Below are positions 37,285-48,613 of a stretch of 64,000 bases of DNA, in pieces. Position 1 is the stretch's first letter. The number at the start of each line of letters is the position of its first letter. Source of the stretch: Brugia malayi (taxonomy: Eukaryota > Nematoda > Chromadorea > Rhabditida > Onchocercidae); assembly GCF_000002995.4 (NCBI RefSeq), contig NW_025062476.1, forward strand, positions 12,172,501-12,236,500, written 5' to 3'. The notes beneath the pieces were generated by a model. That model saw nothing but the letters and a program-made list of their open reading frames with translations, had not been told where the DNA came from and did no database searches. Made by a program: the position numbers and the translations under genes.

Positions 37285-37384
37285 CGGGAATGCCAAAACA
37301 CCCATGTTCGTCATGTATGTTACTATCTTCTGCGCATCGAAACCATCACGTTGCTTGTGATGGTACTTTGATGGCATGTCAACA

Positions 37385-37699
37385 TCTAGTGGTGATGGGA
37401 TTGCGTTTTTACAGAAGCTGCTGTTGCTGTACTTGTTGTTGTTGGTGATGCTGCTGCTATTGAATTATTCCAGGTACTTCAATAAGTTATTGCTGTTGTT
37501 GCTGAGCAAGTGAACTGGTAGTTGTTGTTGTTACAGAAATAATACTCGACGACTGTCATACCACTTCAATTGCTTGCTTAGCACTTGTCTGTACAATGCT
37601 TCCTTTGGTGTTTTTCATCCGAAATTCAACAGCCACACCATCACCGCCTCCAAGAATATCATATAGCGTGACTTCCAGCTTTGCTGACAAATTTGCTAA
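37385..37699 (-). pseudogene. Glutamine-rich pseudogene fragment
   Basis: One minus-strand frame reads LANLSAKLEVTLYDILGGGD then VEFRMKNTKGSIVQTSAKQA, then a Ser/Thr stretch and two glutamine runs (AQQQQQ and QQHHQQQQVQQQQ). The same frame continues meaningfully through several stop codons. The stops at the glutamine runs sit where Gln is expected (CAA to TAA, CAG to TAG), a pattern of C-to-T decay. The parent looks like a Gln-rich nuclear regulator, but I cannot name the family. The segment is absent from the right arm. Confidence 0.4.
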
Positions 37700-37900
37700 A
37701 GGAATGTGGAAAGAAAGCATTCAGTTGAATTAATTGGCGGTACATCTCGTATTCCGGTAATATTTTAGGGATTTTCTGGGATGATATGTATGCAATCAAA
37801 GGATTTCTCAGAATAATCCTTGTTAAGCAAAAATACTTAATGGCAAAGTTTATTATAGTGATCAAATAGGACTGATAATCAGTGAACTAATCTTATTGAA

Positions 37901-40048
37901 TTAGAAAACGGTGTGATTTGTTCGTGTTACAAAACCAACAGTTACGACTGATTGGACTTGTTTCTCTCCATAGAATATGCATTTAAAATATTGAATTACA
38001 ACACGCTGAAAATCTTTTTGACGACACAAAAATAATGTCACCAAATTGAAGGAATTCAGTAGACGTGTGTAAACGCAAACCATCACAATGATAAGCGACG
38101 CTGTGGAAGAATCCGTCTCGCAAATACGTTCTATTATTGCTGATACCACCACAAGAACTATAAAGATGAAATTAACGAAATAAGTAATAAAAGCAGATTT
38201 TACATATAAAATTCACTACATTCCTTGCTATGTAAAAGGTTCAAGTATAATTTCCCCCTAACAAACTTTATCTTGAAGAAATCATAAGTTAAAGTTATTT
38301 CCTAAAATCAGAAAAAATAGCAATGTTTTGTTATTACTGAAAGTACTTAGCCTTGATCAGAACTGTTCATAGAAATTCACGTAGCAACGTACAAAATGTG
38401 AAACAGCAAGAGATCAGTGCTGTTTGAGTGTATCGCTTTTGATTTTTGAGAAAATGTGACAAATTGCGATTATGCGAATTGCTTGAAAGGTACTGTGCAC
38501 CGAAATTCCTAAAAGTGATAGTGAGTCATTCTCATTTTGAATTGATTTATTGACGTTTGCCACCTGACGTAAACAGCGTAAAGAGGAAGCAGTTTGATGT
38601 GTTATACATTCCCCGAAAGATATATGCAATAATTCTGTTATCGTTTGCTTCTTTGATTTACTTTACAGTTTTGTCGTTTCAGTTAGCACTCAGTAATAAT
38701 TTAGTGGTAATTCCACTGAATGAATAATAATTAATTTAGAGTAATTCTACTGAATGAATAATTGAATTCTGACACAGTTTATGAAGCAAAAGAATGGAGC
38801 AATGGACTGTACCACTCAATGATAGCACAATTTCATTTCTACGATTAGAAATATTTCAAAAGCCATACCTTCTCAGGATGACAACCACAATAATCATAAG
38901 AACAACACTCGTCATTGAAGCGGAAGAGGACAATAGTAGTAATGCTTCGTAAAAGCGTGGTGAATACGCAAATTGTAGCCTGCAAGGGTTGTCTTGTCAT
39001 AGATTTCGAAGTAAAAGAATTACTTAATAATATTAGAATTCCATTCCAACATTGGTGTTTGTCCTATGCTGAAAAGTGTCTCATTAGATGAATACAGTGA
39101 CAAAAGATACTATAAGAATCAAATGTCACCTACATACAAAAATTAGATATGCGCCGAGCTGGTTCAATCAAACTTGCGGTGACAGCAGTAGTTACCGCGG
39201 TAGCAGTAATTCCGTAGTGTGCGGCAATAACTGAATGAGTTATTCGTGTGTTGTGAGTATAATAATATATTGGGAATGCTACGACAAAAAGTCTTTCTAC
39301 GCTGTTCATCAGCAGACTCCATCCAGTCAGAAATTCCGCTGTGAAAAGAAAGATTGGCACCTGAAATTTTAATTGTTGTCGACGGTTATAATACAGTTAT
39401 TACCTGTTCGGAATGCTTAATCCGTTCCCGTTATGTCCAGTGGACTTATAAAGCTTTTTTGTGTTTTTCGTTAAATTTTATTATTTATTTTGCAATACTT
39501 TAACTTAATTTCCTGGAATAACAGTGAAAGCCAACAATTTTCATTGTGTTTTTCAAACAAAGAAACGAACATTCAGCACACATTCGTGATGATTGATAAT
39601 CCGTTCTCCACCAGCGGTATCGATGAGTCGCTTCACTCCCAGTAATATGGAACTGATCCCGAGAAATCCATTGTTAAGGAATACAATTCCAAGAACTAAG
39701 TATGAATTCCTAAATACTTCAACTTGTCCATATGATATTTGCGTATTATTTTGAGTGATCGAAATGATAACTTGAAATGTTTTTTGTTTTATTTGTAATA
39801 GATTTTCTAATGATACTATTCATCAAACTCTGTATTTTCACAATATTTCGATGAGATAAATCAGTTGACCTGAGTGCTTTACGAGTTATCACAAGCAGAG
39901 AGACAGGAATGTTGATCACTATGAGCACCGTACCGACAATTAAATATGCGTACGTACGTAAAAAATAATCGACAAATAGTATTAACTTTTTTTTGTTCAC
40001 CGTAATATTCACATTTTCAATTATCGTCTGATTAATAGCAAAATCCAT
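37901..40048 (-). CDS. Serpentine (7TM) chemoreceptor, left palindrome copy
   Basis: Mirror of the right-arm gene: exons 39870-40048, 39571-39709, 39138-39360, 38869-38992, 38393-38508 and 37901-38157, about 345 aa. The protein has seven hydrophobic segments: TM1 LIVGTVLIVINIPVSLLVI, TM2 around LVLGIVFLNNGFLGISSILL, TM3 in FLTGWSLLMNSVERLFVVAFPIYY (the ERLFVVAFP triplet region corresponds to the DRY position), TM4 after THSVIAAHY, TM5 in TSVVLMIIVVVIL, TM6 after KRYTQTALISCC and TM7 around LLNSFNLVTLFL. It belongs to the nematode rhodopsin-like chemoreceptors, Srsx/Srx-like; the exact class is uncertain. The last exon lies outside the homogenised core and differs from the right copy at several residues (RICETDSS versus HICEADPS), so the two proteins are nearly identical until TM6. 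Six NxT/NxS sites near the N-terminus fit an extracellular end. Confidence 0.75.
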
Positions 40049-43000
40049 TGATATGCATATAAATATAAAATGAGGCGCAAATAATTTTTAAAATAAATGA
40101 CAGAATTAGCACAATTGTTTTTTCCTGCAAAATTATAATATCAATCTCAATAATAATATCAAATATTATTGAGAATGCATAGTTTGATGAGAAAAAAAAA
40201 ATTTTTCCCAGAAAATTTGTTAAAGCTTTTTTTTCTTAAATCTTATATTTATTTGAAGTTAGCGAATATTTGTTATTAAAATAATTTTAGTACGAAGCAT
40301 TAAAAATGTTATGCATAGTATTTTTATATGCAGTAAAAATTAAAAGATATGTAGTTTTTGGTTTATTTCAAAATTTACCATTACATTTTCACAAAATTAT
40401 AAAACAAAAATTTGAATTTAAAATAAAATAAACAGGAAGAGAAAAATAAAAAATACTAGTTTAAATTCTATGATTTCTTAATTCGAAATAATTTTGAACA
40501 ATATCGCACTGAAGATAAGTTTGTTTGCCAAGACATGAATAATATGAAGTAAATGAAGTGAAAATTTATATTAAAAAATTCTATAAAATTTGTTGTTTTA
40601 TAAACTTTGAGTTTTTTGTATAATTTATAGATGTTTTATGTCTGCAACGATAAATATCTTCATTGAGTTATTAAACTAATCATTGCTGTACTACTTGCTT
40701 AGCAAAAAAAAAAAAAGAAAAAATATGAATGCTAAGTGGCTACTTCAATGCACACATTTAAGGCTAATAAAAAAAATATTTACGCTTATTTGTACTGCAC
40801 GAATTGTCTTTATGAATAAAATTTTTAAATGATATGAACAAAAATTTTCTCTTTTTAAACGAAACTTTACGTGTTTTCACTAAATATTTACTTTAAAACA
40901 AGAAGAAAAAATAAAAAAAGTCGACTTAGGTCTATTTATTTGCTTTTTTTTTTTTTGAATTTACTTTAACAAACTTTTTTGTAAGAAATTATTGTATTTA
41001 TGATTGTTTTTAATTGATAAATGTTAACAGATATTAGCAAAATTGAATTCATTAATAGAGATGCAAGTGATATGATAAATTTATGTAAAACTATTGAAGG
41101 AGAGTTTATTTCTGAATTAATTTATATTTCCTATTTAAATATAATTCCTATTTTAATTGTGTGGATTACATAACTTATATTTCCTATTCAAAAATATTTC
41201 ACACTTTAGATTTGTGAATGTATTTGTGAGAACAATTATATGATATTTATAAAAAGTTTCATATAAACTACACGAGCTGGCAGTGATTAGGCTTATCTTA
41301 TCATAATCGAATTGCATGACTTACATGCATTCATTTAATTACATTTCACTATTAAATTTGATTTTCAAACAAAATATGTGAATTCTATGGATTTAAACAA
41401 CTGTGTTCTTTTTTTCTTTTTCACGGATAAGTATTCAGGTATATACTTAATATTCAAATAAATATATATTTATATATATAACTATTCAAATATAATTATA
41501 TGATTTGTAGTGATTAAGTTTTTTTCCATTCAAATTTTCAAATCTATCTCATTCATATTTTTTCAGTTATTCTCAAACATTATCTTCCTTTGAAAAAAAA
41601 GATTAAGAAATGAAAATACAATTTAATTCATTTCGATAATATATTCCTCTTGTAATGTTTCACTGTTTCAGATTTTTATATACAAATCGAAAAAAGGTTA
41701 AATTCTTTTACTCATTTGCTTATATTTAATTTCAATTCAATTTCCTTTTTTTGTATAATTTGTTCGGTTCAATAAATTGAATGCATTATAAAGTAATAAC
41801 ATCCAATCAGATTATCAAATCATTTAAAATTAGCTAAATACGTTGTTAATGTTTTCCTTCATGGAAAGCATAATTATAAAAGATGGAAATATTCATATTT
41901 TAACAATTAAAGTGTTAAAATATTCCATCTATTTTCATCATTGTCGATTAGTTAATAACTGAATTATGATTCAAAATGTGTTAGTGGTAAAATTTGAAAT
42001 CCAATTTTCAGATATGAAGCAATGCTTTCTAATATAAAGTAGCAAATCTGCACCAAATAAACAAGATTTCTTGCTAAAATTGGAAAAAATATAGTTCTGT
42101 ATTTTAAAATACTTTAACAAAGAACCCATACATATGTGTATGCTATTTTGAACACAAAAATAATATCGTATAGATGGAGCAGTTTTAAACTGGGCCTGTC
42201 ACATGAACACAAAACAAAACGTAGTAATTGAATGAAACTCAGAAAAAAGTTAGCAAACATTGTTTGAACCGTGGATTTTGGTTTGCTGATTTCTTATTGA
42301 AGAAGGAGGAAAAGTTTGTGTAAAATTTGTCTATTAAAAAAATTAGCATCTTCATCTGATTATTAAGTGAATAAACTTTATAGAAATGTTAGTTTTATGG
42401 CAGATAAACATGAAGCATAATTTCACTATCGAACGATATCATTTTCTTCTCCAAATATCTGAAAAATTATTTATTAACATTTTCATACATTTTTCTGGAA
42501 TTATGCTAAAAAAGGATGTGAAATTTTCTGGAACATGCTAGTCATCAAATTCATTCTTCCTCTTTTTTTTTTTTTTTTTTAAATCTAAGCTATGTACAAA
42601 TAAGAACACTTTTGACAAGTTCAAAACAATCCTGCTTTTTTGAATCCATGACTGATCACGTAGCAGATTCCATTATTCACCAAGATCTCATATCAGTAAT
42701 TCAAACATTCTTAAATTTTAAAAGGAATGTGGATTTATAAATAAATTTTTTTGGTATGACTGTTGTCATGTCGACAGAGAAATGAATACTTTTTGAGCGC
42801 AATTAGGCGGAAATCAAGTTATATGTGTTATCAATTTGTCAGTTCATCACGATGATTCAGAGCTACAAGTGCACCGGAGCTTTAAATAAAATTGTTCAGC
42901 GACTAATTATGAGCGTTTTTCATTCTGCAGAACGAATTCGACCAGTTCTTCCAGCATGTTAATCAACAGAAGCCTAGAACACACCACTTTTCTTCATAAA

Positions 43001-43250
43001 TATTCATGGCAAGTTTTTTCGACAAGATAAAAATAATGAAACAATGAATGTTAGAGTAAAACAATAAGGAAATTTTTCTAAATGAAGTGTAAAGGAATTA
43101 AAATTAGCTCACATCTAAAATTTCTTCAAATCTTGTTATATTCATTTTCAAAGCAATTTTAAGCTTAAAGAGCTATAAAAAATGAGATTCATGTACAGAA
43201 TGTTTGGAAATGTTCACCTTTCCTATTTTGACCTACAAATAAAATGATAT
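40049..43250. other. Left arm, upstream of the receptor
   Basis: AT-rich DNA with no recognised gene except the weak candidate exon at 42,806-42,963. It contains the receptor promoter in its first part and is duplicated in mirror image on the right arm. Confidence 0.5.
42806..42963 (+). other. Candidate exon in left arm (mirrored at 45,699-45,856)
   Basis: After a 'gcaattag' acceptor-like site a 52-codon segment stays open to TAA and encodes a non-repetitive peptide with IQSYKCTGALNKIVQRL and FHSAERIRPVLPAC. Base composition is clearly richer in G+C than the flanks. No family is recognised and no partner exons were found. The mirror copy on the right arm is identical by eye, as expected in the homogenised core. 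Confidence 0.25.
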
Positions 43251-43750
43251 GAACAAGTGAAAAATAAAAAACTACAAGAAATGAAAAAATTAGCAAGAAG
43301 CATGCAATAACATGGAAGGTAAATTCAAGCAATTAATACGACTATTTCATAAACAACAATAGCAAAATGGCATGTAGTATATAACTAAAAACACTTTGTG
43401 AATTGAATAGAAATTACAGCGAGATTATACAGATTAAATAACCTCATCAAAAGCAGTGAATGAAATTAACAAAAAAACACACAGGAAACAAAGCAAGAAA
43501 AAATAAATAAATAAAACAACAACAAAAAAAAAAGCATACAATTATTTTGGGATAACATAAAAAAAGACCATAAAAAAAATAGCATAAAATAACATAAAAA
43601 AGAAAAAAAGATAAAGAAAGAGTTAACCAAAACCATTTGACAATAGAAAGAAAAATACGTAAAGAAACGGAAACAATAAAAAAAATCATGCATTAATTAA
43701 AATAAGCTTAAAGCTATGCAAAAGTAATATAACAAATAAGATTCTAAACT
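43251..43750 (+). other. A-rich strand-asymmetric tract (left arm)
   Basis: The plus strand is dominated by A with few T or C, with recurring words such as 'aaaaaatagcataaaa', 'attagcaa' and 'ataacataaaaaa'. The T-rich mirror lies at 44,912-45,411. Minus-strand open frames here are Phe/Leu-rich artefacts of this composition. Confidence 0.55.
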
Positions 43751-44089
43751 ACAATAATTTAAAAGTAGTATCCAAATGGCAAGTAACAGGAATAAGTTAA
43801 ATAAAAAAAAACAGTTAGTAAAACTACAAAAAAAAGTTCGGAAGAAATACAATGAATCATTGCATGCAGTCTCATTTGTGTTGTTCTTGAAAGTTTTTGT
43901 CAGTTATTTTCTTTTTTTTTGTAAGACTTATAAAGCTGAAAAGTTCATAGACAATGAATTAAATAAACTGTTATAAAATATTTTCTGCAAAATATGGAAA
44001 TTTTCAGATGAAAAATGGATAACATTTGATTAGCGAGGCAGTTTAACCATTTGCTGAGAAGCTAGGCATGCAGTAACAACAGGAAGACT

Positions 44090-44572
44090 TTCTTGGTTGT
44101 GTGAACTTAAATTCAAAGATAATTATTAGCCTTAGTAATCAACAGATGGATGTCAACTAACAAACTTTTAAAAAAATGAAAGCAAAACTATGCATTTATG
44201 TTTCTCGTCAGATATTATTAATGGAAATTTGTTTGATTTTCTTTTGTTGTTTTGCTTTTTTTCAATCAATAAAGATGGTGTCCATGTCCACATATAGAAC
44301 CTGCAACCACCAACACACTGGCTAACGTCGTTCACTGCGAATGTCCAGTAAACTTCATATTGATCGGTTGGGGGTTCTACTGATATTAGAAAAATGGGTT
44401 CCGGCAGTCATGTGGGATATGTTTATTTCCGTCCCCGTCTCCTCCTGTGATAAAAGCGCTGTGACTTTTTATGTTTCAAAAAAGTGACGTTTTGGTATGC
44501 GGATAGTATTCCTGGTAAGGATATTAATTAATCACGAATGTCTGGTACGTGTCTCGCCTGTTAAACGGTAGT
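44090..44572. other. Palindrome spacer (loop)
   Basis: The 483 bp between the arms are not self-complementary at the ends (44,090 and 44,572 do not pair). The right half, about 44,280-44,480, is GC-richer than the arms. No open frame or repeat is recognised in it. Confidence 0.8.
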
Positions 44573-44911
44573 AGTCTTCCTGTTGTTACTGCATGCCTAG
44601 CTTCTCAGCAAATGGTTAAACTGCCTCGCTAATCAAATGTTATCCATTTTTCATCTGAAAATTTCCATATTTTGCAGAAAATATTTTATAACAGTTTATT
44701 TAATTCATTGTCTATGAACTTTTCAGCTTTATAAGTCTTAAAAAAAAAAAGAAAATAACTGACAAAAACTTTCAAGAACAACACAAATGAGACTGCATGC
44801 AATGATTCATTGTATTTCTTCCGAACTTTTTTTTGTAGTTTTACTAACTGTTTTTTTTTATTTAACTTATTCCTGTTACTTGCCATTTGGATACTACTTT
44901 TAAATTATTGT

Positions 44912-47900
44912 AGTTTAGAATCTTATTTGTTATATTACTTTTGCATAGCTTTAAGCTTATTTTAATTAATGCATGATTTTTTTTATTGTTTCCGTTTCTT
45001 TACGTATTTTTCTTTCTATTGTCAAATGGTTTTGGTTAACTCTTTCTTTATCTTTTTTTCTTTTTTATGTTATTTTATGCTATTTTTTTTATGGTCTTTT
45101 TTTATGTTATCCCAAAATAATTGTATGCTTTTTTTTTGTTGTTGTTTTATTTATTTATTTTTTCTTGCTTTGTTTCCTGTGTGTTTTTTTGTTAATTTCA
45201 TTCACTGCTTTTGATGAGGTTATTTAATCTGTATAATCTCGCTGTAATTTCTATTCAATTCACAAAGTGTTTTTAGTTATATACTACATGCCATTTTGCT
45301 ATTGTTGTTTATGAAATAGTCGTATTAATTGCTTGAATTTACCTTCCATGTTATTGCATGCTTCTTGCTAATTTTTTCATTTCTTGTAGTTTTTTATTTT
45401 TCACTTGTTCATATCATTTTATTTGTAGGTCAAAATAGGAAAGGTGAACATTTCCAAACATTCTGTACATGAATCTCATTTTTTATAGCTCTTTAAGCTT
45501 AAAATTGCTTTGAAAATGAATATAACAAGATTTGAAGAAATTTTAGATGTGAGCTAATTTTAATTCCTTTACACTTCATTTAGAAAAATTTCCTTATTGT
45601 TTTACTCTAACATTCATTGTTTCATTATTTTTATCTTGTCGAAAAAACTTGCCATGAATATTTATGAAGAAAAGTGGTGTGTTCTAGGCTTCTGTTGATT
45701 AACATGCTGGAAGAACTGGTCGAATTCGTTCTGCAGAATGAAAAACGCTCATAATTAGTCGCTGAACAATTTTATTTAAAGCTCCGGTGCACTTGTAGCT
45801 CTGAATCATCGTGATGAACTGACAAATTGATAACACATATAACTTGATTTCCGCCTAATTGCGCTCAAAAAGTATTCATTTCTCTGTCGACATGACAACA
45901 GTCATACCAAAAAAATTTATTTATAAATCCACATTCCTTTTAAAATTTAAGAATGTTTGAATTACTGATATGAGATCTTGGTGAATAATGGAATCTGCTA
46001 CGTGATCAGTCATGGATTCAAAAAAGCAGGATTGTTTTGAACTTGTCAAAAGTGTTCTTATTTGTACATAGCTTAGATTTAAAAAAAAAAAAAAAAAAGA
46101 GGAAGAATGAATTTGATGACTAGCATGTTCCAGAAAATTTCACATCCTTTTTTAGCATAATTCCAGAAAAATGTATGAAAATGTTAATAAATAATTTTTC
46201 AGATATTTGGAGAAGAAAATGATATCGTTCGATAGTGAAATTATGCTTCATGTTTATCTGCCATAAAACTAACATTTCTATAAAGTTTATTCACTTAATA
46301 ATCAGATGAAGATGCTAATTTTTTTAATAGACAAATTTTACACAAACTTTTCCTCCTTCTTCAATAAGAAATCAGCAAACCAAAATCCACGGTTCAAACA
46401 ATGTTTGCTAACTTTTTTCTGAGTTTCATTCAATTACTACGTTTTGTTTTGTGTTCATGTGACAGGCCCAGTTTAAAACTGCTCCATCTATACGATATTA
46501 TTTTTGTGTTCAAAATAGCATACACATATGTATGGGTTCTTTGTTAAAGTATTTTAAAATACAGAACTATATTTTTTCCAATTTTAGCAAGAAATCTTGT
46601 TTATTTGGTGCAGATTTGCTACTTTATATTAGAAAGCATTGCTTCATATCTGAAAATTGGATTTCAAATTTTACCACTAACACATTTTGAATCATAATTC
46701 AGTTATTAACTAATCGACAATGATGAAAATAGATGGAATATTTTAACACTTTAATTGTTAAAATATGAATATTTCCATCTTTTATAATTATGCTTTCCAT
46801 GAAGGAAAACATTAACAACGTATTTAGCTAATTTTAAATGATTTGATAATCTGATTGGATGTTATTACTTTATAATGCATTCAATTTATTGAACCGAACA
46901 AATTATACAAAAAAAGGAAATTGAATTGAAATTAAATATAAGCAAATGAGTAAAAGAATTTAACCTTTTTTCGATTTGTATATAAAAATCTGAAACAGTG
47001 AAACATTACAAGAGGAATATATTATCGAAATGAATTAAATTGTATTTTCATTTCTTAATCTTTTTTTTCAAAGGAAGATAATGTTTGAGAATAACTGAAA
47101 AAATATGAATGAGATAGATTTGAAAATTTGAATGGAAAAAAACTTAATCACTACAAATCATATAATTATATTTGAATAGTTATATATATAAATATATATT
47201 TATTTGAATATTAAGTATATACCTGAATACTTATCCGTGAAAAAGAAAAAAAGAACACAGTTGTTTAAATCCATAGAATTCACATATTTTGTTTGAAAAT
47301 CAAATTTAATAGTGAAATGTAATTAAATGAATGCATGTAAGTCATGCAATTCGATTATGATAAGATAAGCCTAATCACTGCCAGCTCGTGTAGTTTATAT
47401 GAAACTTTTTATAAATATCATATAATTGTTCTCACAAATACATTCACAAATCTAAAGTGTGAAATATTTTTGAATAGGAAATATAAGTTATGTAATCCAC
47501 ACAATTAAAATAGGAATTATATTTAAATAGGAAATATAAATTAATTCAGAAATAAACTCTCCTTCAATAGTTTTACATAAATTTATCATATCACTTGCAT
47601 CTCTATTAATGAATTCAATTTTGCTAATATCTGTTAACATTTATCAATTAAAAACAATCATAAATACAATAATTTCTTACAAAAAAGTTTGTTAAAGTAA
47701 ATTCAAAAAAAAAAAAAAGCAAATAAATAGACCTAAGTCGACTTTTTTTATTTTTTCTTCTTGTTTTAAAGTAAATATTTAGTGAAAACACGTAAAGTTT
47801 CGTTTAAAAAGAGAAAATTTTTGTTCATATCATTTAAAAATTTTATTCATAAAGACAATTCGTGCAGTACAAATAAGCGTAAATATTTTTTTTATTAGCC

Positions 47901-48613
47901 TTAAATGTGTGCATTGAAGTAGCCACTTAGCATTCATATTTTTTCTTTTTTTTTTTTTGCTAAGCAAGTAGTACAGCAATGATTAGTTTAATAACTCAAT
48001 GAAGATATTTATCGTTGCAGACATAAAACATCTATAAATTATACAAAAAACTCAAAGTTTATAAAACAACAAATTTTATAGAATTTTTTAATATAAATTT
48101 TCACTTCATTTACTTCATATTATTCATGTCTTGGCAAACAAACTTATCTTCAGTGCGATATTGTTCAAAATTATTTCGAATTAAGAAATCATAGAATTTA
48201 AACTAGTATTTTTTATTTTTCTCTTCCTGTTTATTTTATTTTAAATTCAAATTTTTGTTTTATAATTTTGTGAAAATGTAATGGTAAATTTTGAAATAAA
48301 CCAAAAACTACATATCTTTTAATTTTTACTGCATATAAAAATACTATGCATAACATTTTTAATGCTTCGTACTAAAATTATTTTAATAACAAATATTCGC
48401 TAACTTCAAATAAATATAAGATTTAAGAAAAAAAAGCTTTAACAAATTTTCTGGGAAAAATTTTTTTTTTCTCATCAAACTATGCATTCTCAATAATATT
48501 TGATATTATTATTGAGATTGATATTATAATTTTGCAGGAAAAAACAATTGTGCTAATTCTGTCATTTATTTTAAAAATTATTTGCGCCTCATTTTATATT
48601 TATATGCATATCA
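44912..48613. other. Right arm, upstream of the receptor
   Basis: Reverse complement of 40,049-43,750 with very few changes. No additional gene is recognised. Confidence 0.5.

Noticed and set aside
43447..43693. Phe-rich membrane-like open frames (and mirrors at 44,969-45,227)
   Set aside because: They are translations of poly(T)-rich DNA in two overlapping frames, and a one-base homopolymer difference between the arms shifts the frame.
43776..43976. Lys-rich 66-residue open frame near the palindrome centre (mirror at 44,686-44,886)
   Set aside because: It follows from A-rich composition; its presence on both arms is due to the inverted duplication and is not independent evidence. No family features.
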